The notes beneath the pieces are model-generated. The model searched no databases and had not been told where the DNA came from. It saw only the letters and a program-made list of their open reading frames with translations. A DNA stretch of 64,000 nt from Cloacimonetes bacterium SCGC AAA252-N17 (GTDB lineage: Bacteria; Cloacimonadota; Cloacimonadia; JGIOTU-2), in assembly GCA_000404785.1 (NCBI GenBank), contig ASNI01000001.1, forward strand, positions 37,857 to 101,856. Direction: 5' to 3'. How positions within the stretch are numbered: the stretch's first letter is position 1; the number at the start of each line of letters is the position of its first letter. Shown here piece after piece: positions 8,263-16,690 of this stretch. Position numbers and translations under genes: made by a program.

Positions 8263-9411
8263 TTATTCTAAAACTGGTATTGTATAAATAATTCGAAGTG
8301 CTGGTGTGCTGTTCTCAAAAAATTCCACGAATGAATAATCCTTATTCTCATGGATTGAGACTAATGCTATGTACGGATTCGAAAGATCACCTCTAATTAT
8401 TCCTTCCAGCAACGGTGTGATGGTTATTTGAGAAAGAGAATCACTTTTTATGAAATAGGATGTTGGAGTTGTTGAAATGTACGTACATTCATCGTTTAGG
8501 ATATCAGAAACGTAATAGGGAATTATTGAAATGTAATCATCATCGACATAAGAGCTTTCGACCATAAAGGAATCTATCTGCACTTCAGCTAAATTTATAC
8601 TGTACCGCTTTAGCTGATCAAGTGTAATTTCAAGCTGATTATATATGGAATCCACGTGCACTTTCATGACAAGCCGAGACGGTGGCAGATTAGCGATGAT
8701 CATTTTCCCGGGATCATAATTCTTCTGCATGTTTTCATCAAAACCTATGAATGTATCCCTTGTCGTTCCGAGTAATAGAGTATCTTTCTTGCCTGTTTCA
8801 TTACCAATAGCAACAATTCTCAGTTTAGGACCTTTATCATTGGAATTGAATGTATAGAACTCAACGAAATTTTCTGCGGCATCCGGAGCATCGAGAAGCA
8901 TACCATAATTAAGGGTGTCATTAATAATCCAATCCTCAACTATTGTTGAATCAAAGGGAATAGGTAAAGAATCTGGACTTAATACAAAATCAACCGGCGT
9001 GGGAAAGTCTTCGAATTCTGTTCCAATAGAATCCCATGTGGTTGAACCAACCGACCAATCAACCAAAAGTTTGTACGCATGAATATTGATATCTGTCTCT
9101 AAATGTGATTTCCTTTCAAAAAGAATTTCGCAGCTTTCAAAAGAGGTAGAGTCAAGCCAAGCTGTATCCGGCAATGTGCCGAATCTCATCAAAGACCTGG
9201 TTTTCACTCCATTAAAGTTTCCGACAAGCATCACTGAATTGGAAGAATAAATCCCAATCGTATCTGTGAATGATCTTTCAAACGTAATCGCATTTAAAGT
9301 AGTATCTGATACTATCACAACTTGATCGTATCCCATGTAATTGTTCTTTTGTGTACATGAAATAAGAATGATTAAAAGGATGAGAGTAATAATGGAAATA
9401 AACTTTTTCAT
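8263..9411 (-). CDS. Secreted lipoprotein with DNRLRE-like beta domain, function unknown
   Basis: 382 residues starting with a lipoprotein signal (hydrophobic 'IITLILLIILIS' then Cys20). The segment about 60-150, 'RSLMRFGTLPDTAWLDS...EILFERKS...INIHAYKLLVDWS...TTW', has the layout of the DNRLRE domain (R-x-L-x-x-F-x-LP, then a strand, then W...TW). That domain is found on surface proteins of FCB bacteria and methanogens. The C-terminal half is beta-rich without motifs I recognise. It is cotranscribed with the downstream barrel gene, so it may be its surface partner. It lies next to a DnaA-box-containing stretch on its 5' side. Confidence 0.55.
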   Translation of the reverse strand: MKKFISIITLILLIILISCTQKNNYMGYDQVVIVSDTTLNAITFERSFTDTIGIYSSNSVMLVGNFNGVKTRSLMRFGTLPDTAWLDSTSFESCEILFERKSHLETDINIHAYKLLVDWSVGSTTWDSIGTEFEDFPTPVDFVLSPDSLPIPFDSTIVEDWIINDTLNYGMLLDAPDAAENFVEFYTFNSNDKGPKLRIVAIGNETGKKDTLLLGTTRDTFIGFDENMQKNYDPGKMIIANLPPSRLVMKVHVDSIYNQLEITLDQLKRYSINLAEVQIDSFMVESSYVDDDYISIIPYYVSDILNDECTYISTTPTSYFIKSDSLSQITITPLLEGIIRGDLSNPYIALVSIHENKDYSFVEFFENSTPALRIIYTIPVLE

Positions 9412-9668
9412 ATTAAAACCTTTTCTAATCTAAAATAACATAAACTAATTAGTAGTATTTATAGGCATAGTGAATTTGTGGAAAACACTGCAAAGTGCCT
9501 GAAACTATTATATATAATGGCATAATATTCTGTGGAAGAAATTGTTGATAAATAGGACATATTCACATTAAAGGATGTTAACACCGAAGATATCAACTCA
9601 GACAAAGTTTTATGCACACCTTTGCACATAGTATGTGGATAATGTATTGAATAAAAAAATTTCATGTT
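9412..9668. promoter_or_regulatory. dnaA-downstream spacer with DnaA boxes (possible second half of oriC)
   Basis: An AT-rich spacer between dnaA and the lipoprotein gene contains one perfect DnaA box, TGTGGATAA at 9634-9642 (TTATCCACA on the minus strand). It also has several one- or two-mismatch boxes in the same orientation: TGTGGAAAA at 9477-9485, TGTGGAAGA at 9531-9539 and TGTTGATAA at 9543-9551. Bipartite origins with boxes on both sides of dnaA are known in other bacteria. The stretch may also hold the promoter of the lipoprotein-barrel-recJ-mre run. Confidence 0.5.
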
Positions 9669-11003
9669 TTATTTGAGAATACTTTCTGTAATTTCGTTTA
9701 TTTTGCTTTTAAGATTATTGTCTTGGTCGATCCTTTGAGAGATGATCTTTTTCGCGTGGATAATAGTGGTGTGGTCTTTCTTATTATAATGATTAGCGAT
9801 CTCGAGCAATGAAATATGAGGTATCAATTTTGCAGAGAGGTACATTGCTATCTGGCGGGGAAAGGCGATCTCCTTTTTACGCGTAGGTTCTTTTATCTGA
9901 TTTTTTCCGATTTCAAAATACTTTGCCACTTCCTCCTGAATAAGGTCGAGGGTTACCGTACGCTTTCGGTTTGAAATCATATCATCTAATATTTGCTTTA
10001 CATCAGCAAGTTCGATCTGGTGGGGTTTGACTTTTTTATATGAAGAGAAGGCAAGAATTTTTATGAGAGAGCCTTCGAGCTGGCGAATATTATCATCAAA
10101 ATTTTCCGCAATGAATTCCAGAACTTCATGCTTTAAAGTGATATTTTCTTCGACACATTTCTGACGTAGGATTGCAACGCGAGTTTCATAATTTGGACGC
10201 TTTATATCAGCAAGAAGTCCCCATTCGAAACGAGATATTAGCCTGTCCTGCAGCTTTTTGATCTCTTTAGGAGGACGGTCACTGGTAAGAATGATCTGCT
10301 TTTTGGCATTATAAAGCGTATTGAAGGTGTGAAAGAATTCTTCCTGGCTGCCTTCCTTTCCGGCAAGGAACTGGATATCGTCGATCATAAGTATGTCATA
10401 GGTTCGGAATTTTTTCCGGAAATTGATCAAAGTATTTGTCTGGATTGCAGAGATCATCTCATTAGTGAAATCTTCACTGGGAGTATAAAGAACCCGTTTG
10501 TTTATTTTGTTATTTACTATCGAATTGCCAACTGCCTGCATAAGGTGCGTCTTACCAAGTCCAACACCACCGTAAATAAATAGTGGGTTGTAAATCTTGC
10601 CGGATTTGTCAGCGACTGCCTGAGCTGCAGAAAAGGCAAAATGATTATTGTTTCCAACAACAAATCTCTCAAAGGTATATCTTGGATTGAGTCCGCTATA
10701 CTTATAGGAGTTGACAACAGAGGATTTCGTAAAGGAGAAATTGCTAGGAGTTTCTGAAGCAGAACCGATGAAATCAACAGAAATTTTTTCTGCGGTGAAA
10801 TTGTATGCGATCTCCTCGATAAGAGTTCTATAATGTTGGTCAAGCCAGTCTGCAAAGAATTTAGTTGGTGCTTTTACTGTGAGGGTGTTGTCAACGAGAC
10901 TGAACTCTTTTGTTTTATCAAACCAGGTAGAATAGGTTTGAGGATCTACCTGAACTTTTATCTCATCGAGAATCTGTTGCCACAGTCCTAAAGATTCAGC
11001 CAT
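9669..11003 (-). CDS. dnaA: Chromosomal replication initiator DnaA
   Basis: 444 residues with all four domains: N-terminal 'LGLWQQILDEIKVQVDPQTYSTWF' (domain I), linker, and an AAA+ domain with Walker A 'GGVGLGKTH' (145-153) and Walker B 'ILMIDDIQFL' (204-213). The C-terminal helix-turn-helix carries the signature 'HYNKKDHTTIIHAKK'. It binds TTATCCACA boxes and melts the origin. Clusters of such boxes flank the gene on both sides. The genes to its left all read leftward and those to its right rightward for about 11 kb, so the origin is probably here. Boxes in its upstream region suggest autoregulation. Confidence 0.98.
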   Translation of the reverse strand: MAESLGLWQQILDEIKVQVDPQTYSTWFDKTKEFSLVDNTLTVKAPTKFFADWLDQHYRTLIEEIAYNFTAEKISVDFIGSASETPSNFSFTKSSVVNSYKYSGLNPRYTFERFVVGNNNHFAFSAAQAVADKSGKIYNPLFIYGGVGLGKTHLMQAVGNSIVNNKINKRVLYTPSEDFTNEMISAIQTNTLINFRKKFRTYDILMIDDIQFLAGKEGSQEEFFHTFNTLYNAKKQIILTSDRPPKEIKKLQDRLISRFEWGLLADIKRPNYETRVAILRQKCVEENITLKHEVLEFIAENFDDNIRQLEGSLIKILAFSSYKKVKPHQIELADVKQILDDMISNRKRTVTLDLIQEEVAKYFEIGKNQIKEPTRKKEIAFPRQIAMYLSAKLIPHISLLEIANHYNKKDHTTIIHAKKIISQRIDQDNNLKSKINEITESILK

Positions 11004-11332
11004 AGACAGTTATCAACCTTTTATATTACTAAATATCAGGGAGATACGAAATCCACCTTAATGTTATCCACAAACTTATCAACAGTTTATAAACAGTTGT
11101 AATTAGCTATTATTCAGGAGGATACAAAACTAAATACCGTCTGAATAATTTATTTATCCACATTTTGTGAATTTCACATCCTAAAAATTTTTCTCAAAAA
11201 AGGTTGATTTATATAACTCCTGTCAACAAAAAATTCATTTTGATGAAATATTGCATCTCCCGGTTCAGAGATTCCTTAAATCCAAACATAAATTAACGGA
11301 GAGTAATTTCCATTTATTCCATCAATTATACA
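11004..11332. other. Putative chromosomal replication origin (oriC)
   Basis: The gene-free stretch upstream of dnaA has two perfect DnaA boxes, TTATCCACA at 11064-11072 and 11154-11162. Weaker boxes in the same orientation are TTATCAACC 11010-11018, TTATCAACA 11076-11084 and TTATAAACA 11087-11095. Three of them are spaced 11-12 bp apart, about one helical turn. The following 11163-11260 is very AT-rich and could serve as the unwinding element. Transcription diverges from this point: everything from 1 to 11003 is minus and everything from 11417 to 22780 is plus, as expected for leading-strand orientation. The stretch also contains the dnaA promoter. Confidence 0.8.
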
Positions 11333-11348
11333 TCCGCCAGCTGGCGGA
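11333..11348. repeat. 16-bp palindrome TCCGCCAGCTGGCGGA, copy 1
   Basis: A perfect 16-base palindrome in the gap between oriC and the M23 peptidase gene. The same sequence or one- to two-base variants recur at 29967-29982, 36890-36905, 44684-44699 and 62581-62596. It is GC-rich in an AT-rich gap. A TTGACA hexamer (11354-11359) follows 5 bases later and might belong to the promoter of the peptidase gene, but no convincing -10 box sits at the right distance. Confidence 0.85.
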
Positions 11349-11416
11349 AAAACTTGACATCCATAATAATGAAGAAATAAATTAACGAAAGAAAAAAATT
11401 AAAAATTTTAAACGCA

Positions 11417-12364
11417 ATGAGTGAAAAAAAAAGCTGGCATATACTAATTACGAGTAATTCTTCATCAGGAGTGAAGAACCTTCACATATCTAAACCATTG
11501 ATACTTTTCTTTGTGATTTTTGTTGCAGTTTTTGTTATCGCCACCGGGGTGATCACTTATTTCTTTGTCACCAGCGAGGTTGACAGTCACCAGTTAAGAG
11601 AACTTCAAGACCATAATATCAAACTCAAAACAGAGATGACGAGAATTGATTCCCTGTTAGACACCATGCAATTCGAGCTGGAGAATGTTCAAGAAAAAGA
11701 TAAAGAAGTAAGAAAACTTGAGGGATTGCGTTCCATTGATGATGATATTCGCCAGATGGGTGTTGGTGGTATTCAGTATTTTGACTCGACATTTTTCTCT
11801 GTGGACAGGGAGCTCTTTGACATCCATAATAGCGTTCTGAACAAGATAGATGCTTTCACACGACAGATAGAATTTGAAAAAATAAGCTTTGCAGAAATTT
11901 CAAAATATTTAACAGTAAAGAACACGATTTACAGCCACACACCTTCGATCAAGCCGACCTGTGGGAGAATCTCACAAGGATACGGATACCGTATTCATCC
12001 TATCTATAATGTACAGCATTTCCACCACGGAGTTGATATTGCGAACAAAGAGGGCTCTGTAATCTACGCTGCAGCAGATGGCAAGATTGCCGACAAAGGA
12101 TATCACAAAGATTACGGATACTATTTGCTGATCGATCACGGATATGGCTATAAAACCTTCTATGGTCATTTTAGGAAGAGATTCGTTCAAGTTGGACAGG
12201 AAGTAACAAAATATCAAATAATCGGAGAAATGGGCTCCACCGGCACATCAACTGGGTCTCACCTTCACTATGAAGTGCGTTTTTACGGAAAGAGCACCAA
12301 CCCGATAAATTATTTCAATAAGAAAAAATCTACAATCTACGTAGATAAAAAATATCTTTCATAA
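11417..12364 (+). CDS. Membrane-anchored M23 (LytM-type) peptidase
   Basis: 315 residues: a cytoplasmic start, one membrane segment (about 27-51), a periplasmic coiled coil (about 57-105) and a C-terminal LytM domain (about 180-300). The zinc site is present as H203-x-x-x-D207 ('HHGVD') and H282-L-H284, with the catalytic-type His in 'FYGHF' (H251), so it is likely an active peptidoglycan endopeptidase or activator. The 'HILITSNSSSGVKNLHISK' N-terminus is typical of the Bacteroidetes/FCB M23 proteins. It is the first gene rightward from the origin. Confidence 0.9.
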   Translation: MSEKKSWHILITSNSSSGVKNLHISKPLILFFVIFVAVFVIATGVITYFFVTSEVDSHQLRELQDHNIKLKTEMTRIDSLLDTMQFELENVQEKDKEVRKLEGLRSIDDDIRQMGVGGIQYFDSTFFSVDRELFDIHNSVLNKIDAFTRQIEFEKISFAEISKYLTVKNTIYSHTPSIKPTCGRISQGYGYRIHPIYNVQHFHHGVDIANKEGSVIYAAADGKIADKGYHKDYGYYLLIDHGYGYKTFYGHFRKRFVQVGQEVTKYQIIGEMGSTGTSTGSHLHYEVRFYGKSTNPINYFNKKKSTIYVDKKYLS

Positions 12365-12379
12365 CTATTTTATCGTATC

Positions 12380-13009
12380 TTGAGAAAAGCATATATTTTC
12401 TGTAATAATAGTTATATTGATTTTGCTCTGGATTTCCCTCTGGATGGTACGATAATAGCAGCGGACGGCGGGGCAGATTTCCTTCTCAGCAAAAAGATTA
12501 TACCACAAGTTCTCATTGGGGATTTTGATTCTATATCGGATAATTCTTTGGGTGAACTAAAGAAAAAAACAAGGATTTTGCAGTTCCCCAAAGAAAAGGA
12601 TAAAACAGATAGCGAACTCGCACTTGATTATTGTGTTGATGAGCATTATGATTCGGTGACAATGGTCAATGCAGTGAATGGTCGGCTTGAGCATTCTCTA
12701 TCAAATATTTTCTTGATTGAAAATTTTGTAAAAAAAGGGCTTTCGTTATATTTTATTAATAAAGATAATGAAATATTTGTGATTCAAGGTTCAGGCGAGA
12801 TCGAAATGAACACCAGAAAAGGTTCAGAAATTTCTTTAATTCCCCTTACTGAGCAGGTGAAAGTAGAGTTCATTACGGGTTTTAAGTATCCCTTGCAAAA
12901 TGAGATCCTGTTCAGGACGCACACACGTGGTATTAGTAATGTGGTAGAAAGCGAGAAGATTTCAGTTAAGATCTCATCGGGAATTTTATTAATAATACGA
13001 GGAAGGTAA
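12380..13009 (+). CDS. thiN: Thiamine diphosphokinase
   Basis: 209 residues matching thiamine pyrophosphokinase. Key segments are 'IIAADGGADFLL' (nucleotide site), 'PQVLIGDFDSIS' (metal-binding Asp pair), 'FPKEKDKTDSELAL' and 'NAVNGRLEHSLSNIFL' (the G-R-x-D/E-H motif). It transfers pyrophosphate from ATP to thiamine to make the ThDP cofactor. The start is a TTG at 12380-12382, because an in-frame ATG would cut into the conserved N-terminal strand. The stop codon abuts the ATG of xseB, so the two are coupled. Confidence 0.9.
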   Translation: MRKAYIFCNNSYIDFALDFPLDGTIIAADGGADFLLSKKIIPQVLIGDFDSISDNSLGELKKKTRILQFPKEKDKTDSELALDYCVDEHYDSVTMVNAVNGRLEHSLSNIFLIENFVKKGLSLYFINKDNEIFVIQGSGEIEMNTRKGSEISLIPLTEQVKVEFITGFKYPLQNEILFRTHTRGISNVVESEKISVKISSGILLIIRGR

Positions 13010-13222
13010 ATGGCAGAAATAAAATTTGAAAAAGCACTGGAGAGACTTCAGGAAATCGTGGAAATCCTCGAAGAAGGAAATATTGATATTGAGAAATCTC
13101 TGGAATTTTACGAAGAGGGGATCAATCTCATTAAACAATGCTCCTCAAAGCTGAAAAAGATCGAGAATAAGATCGCCCTGCTTAACGAGATAGACGAGGA
13201 CGAGGAAACACAGGATGAATAA
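13010..13222 (+). CDS. xseB: Exodeoxyribonuclease VII small subunit
   Basis: 70 residues, the usual XseB size. It forms a helical hairpin with the family pattern 'FEKALERLQEIVEILEEGNIDIEKSLEFYEEGINLIKQC'. It pairs with XseA, a single-stranded-DNA exonuclease; xseA is not in this window. The ATG follows the thiN stop with no gap. The prenyl-synthase gene starts 25 bases downstream, the xseB-ispA arrangement seen in many bacteria. Confidence 0.93.
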   Translation: MAEIKFEKALERLQEIVEILEEGNIDIEKSLEFYEEGINLIKQCSSKLKKIENKIALLNEIDEDEETQDE

Positions 13223-13247
13223 GGTGTTGATTTAAAGGAGTAATCCA

Positions 13248-14138
13248 ATGACCAAAATGATGCGACTGAAAAAGGACGTTAAAGAAAAACGGGAATTGGT
13301 TAATATTATTATAGATCGCTTTTTACCAAGAAAAGATGAATATCCAAAGATAATTCATAAAGCCATGCGCTATACTCTTTTTGCAGGTGGCAAGCGCATC
13401 AGACCCTATTTAACTATTACGACGTACCAGCTTTTTGGGCATATGGATAAGAAGATACTCCCGGTCGCTGCTGCAATTGAACTCATTCATACCTATTCAC
13501 TTATTCATGACGACCTTCCGGATATTGATGATGACGATCTGCGAAGAGGGAAACCGACAAACCACATGGAATTCGGAGAAGATATTGCACTACTTGCAGG
13601 CGATGCCCTGATCGTGGAAGCTTTTCGGCTGATGCTCCAGATCGACGTAAAACCAAAGTTAAAAGCCCAAATGATTTCTGAATTTGCAGAGATAACCGGC
13701 AGCAAGGGCTTGATAGCCGGCCAGGTTGTGGATATTCTGAGCGAAGGTAAAAAGGTCACTGCTAACACTCTCGAATACATACATATTAATAAAACAGCCA
13801 AGTTGATCTGTACGGCGATCCGGTTTGGGGCAATCATGTCGGAAGCAAGTGAAGATGACATGGAACGCGTTACCGAATTCGGTGAAACCCTAGGACTGCT
13901 TTTTCAGATCGTGGACGATATTCTGGATGTTGAAGGAACAACAAAAAAAATGGGCAAGGAATCGGGAAAGGATGTAAGGGTAGGCAAAGCAACATATCCA
14001 AAAGTTTATGGACTGGAAGAAGCAAAGGAAAAGCGCGACGAGCTTATGCTAAAAGCCCAGAATATTATTTCCTATTATGGACCAAAAGCGGAGTTCCTGA
14101 AGAAGATATGTATCTATATTGCAACTCGTGAATTCTAA
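13248..14138 (+). CDS. ispA: Polyprenyl diphosphate synthase (farnesyl/geranylgeranyl type)
   Basis: 296 residues of the trans-prenyltransferase family. First Asp-rich motif 'HDDLPDIDDDDLRRGKPT' (DDxxxxD, from D88), second 'DDILD' (D223-D227), and 'GGKRIRPYL' binding the diphosphate. The sequence before the first motif ('ELIHTYSLIHDD') and the two-residue insertion in that motif match bacterial short-chain synthases such as IspA, so the product is probably farnesyl or geranylgeranyl diphosphate for undecaprenyl and quinone side chains. GGAG lies upstream of the ATG. The TAA stop overlaps the dut ATG (TAATG). Confidence 0.9.
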   Translation: MTKMMRLKKDVKEKRELVNIIIDRFLPRKDEYPKIIHKAMRYTLFAGGKRIRPYLTITTYQLFGHMDKKILPVAAAIELIHTYSLIHDDLPDIDDDDLRRGKPTNHMEFGEDIALLAGDALIVEAFRLMLQIDVKPKLKAQMISEFAEITGSKGLIAGQVVDILSEGKKVTANTLEYIHINKTAKLICTAIRFGAIMSEASEDDMERVTEFGETLGLLFQIVDDILDVEGTTKKMGKESGKDVRVGKATYPKVYGLEEAKEKRDELMLKAQNIISYYGPKAEFLKKICIYIATREF

Positions 14139-14569
14139 TGATCAGTATAAAATTCAAGAAACTCACACAAACTGCACACACGCCAAAAAAAATGACCAAA
14201 CACTCATCAGGTTTTGACCTCTATGCTGATGTTGATGAGCTCATTATACAACCCAAAGATGTGGCGCTTATCTCAACAGGGATCTCTCTGGAAATTCCTC
14301 CGGGTTATGATGCACAAGTTCGCCCACGAAGCGGGCTGTCTGTCAAACACAAGATCGGAATACTGAATTCCCCAGGCACAATTGATGCAGATTATCGCGG
14401 AGAAGTAAAAGTGATCTTATTCAATTTTGGCAACGAACCCTTTGTGATCACGCGGGACATGCGGATCGCACAGATGGTATTTTCCAAAGTGGAACATGCG
14501 GAATTAGTGGAAAGTGCTTCTTTAAAAGAGACAGAACGAAACGACGGCGGTTTTGGTCATACAGGATAA
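14138..14569 (+). CDS. dut: dUTP diphosphatase
   Basis: 143 residues, a trimeric dUTPase. The five conserved motifs are visible: 'SGFDLYA', 'PRSGLSVKH', 'GTIDADYRGEVKVIL' (catalytic Asp in motif 3), 'RIAQMVF', and the C-terminal arm 'RNDGGFGHTG'. It hydrolyses dUTP to dUMP, keeping uracil out of DNA and supplying thymidylate synthesis. It starts inside the stop of the prenyl synthase gene and ends 6 bases before the next ATG, so it is part of the thiN-to-pgsA gene run. Confidence 0.97.
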   Translation: MISIKFKKLTQTAHTPKKMTKHSSGFDLYADVDELIIQPKDVALISTGISLEIPPGYDAQVRPRSGLSVKHKIGILNSPGTIDADYRGEVKVILFNFGNEPFVITRDMRIAQMVFSKVEHAELVESASLKETERNDGGFGHTG

Positions 14570-14575
14570 ACGAAC

Positions 14576-15280
14576 ATGCCGGAAACCACACTGGATGACC
14601 TGCAATACAATGACATTCGCTTGCGCCAGAATAAACGGGGTTACCGAAGCACAGAAGACTCACTAATTCTCTTATACACCATTATAAGAAGGTTGGGATT
14701 TGACTACAAAGGAAATGCCTTTGAGTTCGGAACGGGTTCATGCATTATCTCATTACTTCTCGCCGCAAAACTGAAAAACATCACAATAACTGCAATTGAG
14801 ATACAGGAATCCCTCTTTGAGCTGGCAAAGGAAAATATTTTTCATAGCGGATTGGAAGAAAAAATTATTCTCATAAAGGCAGATGGCAAAAAGGTTAAAA
14901 AATATTTCAAGCCCCAAAAATTTGACTGCGCCTTTGCAAATCCACCCTTTTTTCCAGAGGGTTCAGGAAAGCCCAGTCCATCAAAAGAGAAACTTCATGC
15001 CCGATACGAGTTGCTCTGCACAATGGACGATGTGCTGAGTTCCTTTGAATATATGCTCAGAGTCCAAGGTGTTGGATTTCTTATTTATCCTGTGGAGAGA
15101 CTAGATGAATTTCTGGAAAAGATGAGATTAATTAAACATATGAAGGTATCCCGTATTCATTTTTTCAAAGACGTAAAACATCCCACCGTAACATGGAAAT
15201 CTTCACAGAAGGAATCCGATTTATCTAAATGGGTGCAAAACAGCAAATTATTTGTAGCGGAGATCAAGAAGCGCCAATGA
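14576..15280 (+). CDS. tRNA1(Val) (adenine37-N6)-methyltransferase-like (TrmN6/YfiC family)
   Basis: 234 residues. An early 'RLRQNKRGYRSTEDSLIL' matches the 'Q...GyR...DavLL' start of the YfiC family. Then come the SAM-binding 'FEFGTGSCIISLLLA' (about 49-63) and the N6-adenine motif 'NPPF' (122-125) followed by 'FFPEGSGKPSP'. The family methylates adenine 37 of tRNA-Val or related substrates, but exact specificity cannot be read from the sequence. The stop overlaps the next gene by ATGA (15277-15280). Confidence 0.82.
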   Translation: MPETTLDDLQYNDIRLRQNKRGYRSTEDSLILLYTIIRRLGFDYKGNAFEFGTGSCIISLLLAAKLKNITITAIEIQESLFELAKENIFHSGLEEKIILIKADGKKVKKYFKPQKFDCAFANPPFFPEGSGKPSPSKEKLHARYELLCTMDDVLSSFEYMLRVQGVGFLIYPVERLDEFLEKMRLIKHMKVSRIHFFKDVKHPTVTWKSSQKESDLSKWVQNSKLFVAEIKKRQ

Positions 15281-16152
15281 GACGATTTTTTTCACTCTTT
15301 AGGAAACTCTATTCTGATCTTATCGGGCATCTCATCATTATTTGGTTCATGATCCTGCTCACCGCAATTGTACTTCTGGCAATGTTCTATGCAGAAGAAT
15401 ATCTTGAGAAAGCACTGCACGAGGAAGTGGTGAAATCATCGGTAATTGTGTATATCAATCCTCAAGCACAGACAGAAGATGTGATGATGAGTATTTTATC
15501 ATATCCAGTCATTGAGAATCACAGACTTATCACAAGCATGGAAACCATCAAAGAATTGCAAAGAACCTATGGTTTGAGCACTCTTCCCCAATGGGTTGAT
15601 CCAGAAAAAATTCCGGATTTTGTGCATGCAAATCTTAATCCGCTAGAATTTTCAATAAAAAAATTCATGATCATGGTTGATTCGCTCACAGCCGACAAAA
15701 GAGTGCAACAGGTTGATTATAACTCCGTGGAAGTAAAGCGCCTTGGCACGATCACTTCGCTTTTTACGAAATTCAAATGGGCACCCCAAATACTTGTTCT
15801 TATTCTCTTCGGTCTGGTGCTTTTCCTCATCAGGCAGCTCATGCGAAGCAGGCAGAAAGAAAAGTGGAAGCTCTGGAAAAGCATGAATATCAGACCTATT
15901 TTTAAGGTTCCCCACCTTATTCTGGAATTTCTGATCACAACTGTTGTGGTTGGCGGATTGTTCGAGGTCCTCATTCTACTTTTCGGAGAGGACATGCTGC
16001 TTCTTTTCAACATCAACATTCTGCAGTTCAATGACGGCTGGCGGTCTGTATGTGCGCTGCTGGGACTTTATATGTTGATTTCACTCATAAATCTCATGTT
16101 CAAGGATAAAGGAAAAACAAGGGTGGTTTTCAGAAAAAGTGGAAAAATATAA
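15277..16152 (+). CDS. ftsX: FtsX-like membrane protein
   Basis: 291 residues from the ATG at 15277, which overlaps the upstream TGA. Topology matches FtsX: one membrane segment near the N-terminus (about 17-38), a roughly 150-residue extracytoplasmic domain ('VVKSSVIVYINPQAQ...'), then three membrane segments (about 175-195, 222-245, 262-282). FtsX with the ATPase FtsE controls peptidoglycan hydrolases at division. No ftsE is nearby, and the sequence is divergent, so the call rests on topology and a few motifs. It overlaps pgsA by 14 bases. Confidence 0.62.
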   Translation: MRRFFSLFRKLYSDLIGHLIIIWFMILLTAIVLLAMFYAEEYLEKALHEEVVKSSVIVYINPQAQTEDVMMSILSYPVIENHRLITSMETIKELQRTYGLSTLPQWVDPEKIPDFVHANLNPLEFSIKKFMIMVDSLTADKRVQQVDYNSVEVKRLGTITSLFTKFKWAPQILVLILFGLVLFLIRQLMRSRQKEKWKLWKSMNIRPIFKVPHLILEFLITTVVVGGLFEVLILLFGEDMLLLFNINILQFNDGWRSVCALLGLYMLISLINLMFKDKGKTRVVFRKSGKI

Positions 16153-16690
16153 ACACCAAATCCCGAACGCGATTACTGTTTTCAGGATCATCCTGATCCC
16201 GATCTTTATTTATTTTGCGCTCAACGACTACTTCATTGTCACTCTTATCGTGTTTGTTGTCGCAGCACTGACAGATGCTTTTGATGGAGTGATCGCAAGA
16301 AAATTTGGATATGTATCAAATTTTGGAAAAATATTCGATCCTCTTGCCGATAAACTGCTGGTCGCTTCAGCGCTTGTAATTTTTTCGTACTGGGGGATTC
16401 TATTCTGGTGGCTTACTGCAATTATTTTGTTGCGAGAAATATTTATGACGGTTTATCGCGAGCTTCTTAAAAAAAGTGGCATCTTACTCGCTGCAAACCG
16501 ATATGGCAAAATGAAAACTACCACACAGATGGTCACCATCATCGCAACCCTTGCATACAGAGCGATCAATCAAAAGGTTGTTATCATTGACACAATACTT
16601 CTCATTATGTATTTATTGATTGCAGTATTGGCCTGGATGTCAGCGATTATCTATGTGCATCAGGTTCGGAAGGAGCGGCATGAAGCGTAG
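16139..16690 (+). CDS. pgsA: CDP-diacylglycerol-glycerol-3-phosphate 3-phosphatidyltransferase
   Basis: 183 residues with a GTG start inside the end of the FtsX-like gene. The CDP-alcohol phosphotransferase signature D-x2-D-G-x2-A-R-x8-G-x3-D-x3-D is complete in 'DAFDGVIARKFGYVSNFG' plus 'KIFDPLAD'. The N-terminal 'IPNAITVFRIILIPIF' is typical of PgsA. It is an integral inner-membrane enzyme that makes phosphatidylglycerol phosphate. The stop is TAG, 11 bases into the next gene. Confidence 0.95.
   Translation: MEKYKHQIPNAITVFRIILIPIFIYFALNDYFIVTLIVFVVAALTDAFDGVIARKFGYVSNFGKIFDPLADKLLVASALVIFSYWGILFWWLTAIILLREIFMTVYRELLKKSGILLAANRYGKMKTTTQMVTIIATLAYRAINQKVVIIDTILLIMYLLIAVLAWMSAIIYVHQVRKERHEA

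Noticed and set aside
9459..9665. Minus-strand 68-residue frame between dnaA and the lipoprotein gene
   Set aside because: No ribosome binding site, no homology, and it overlaps the DnaA-box region.
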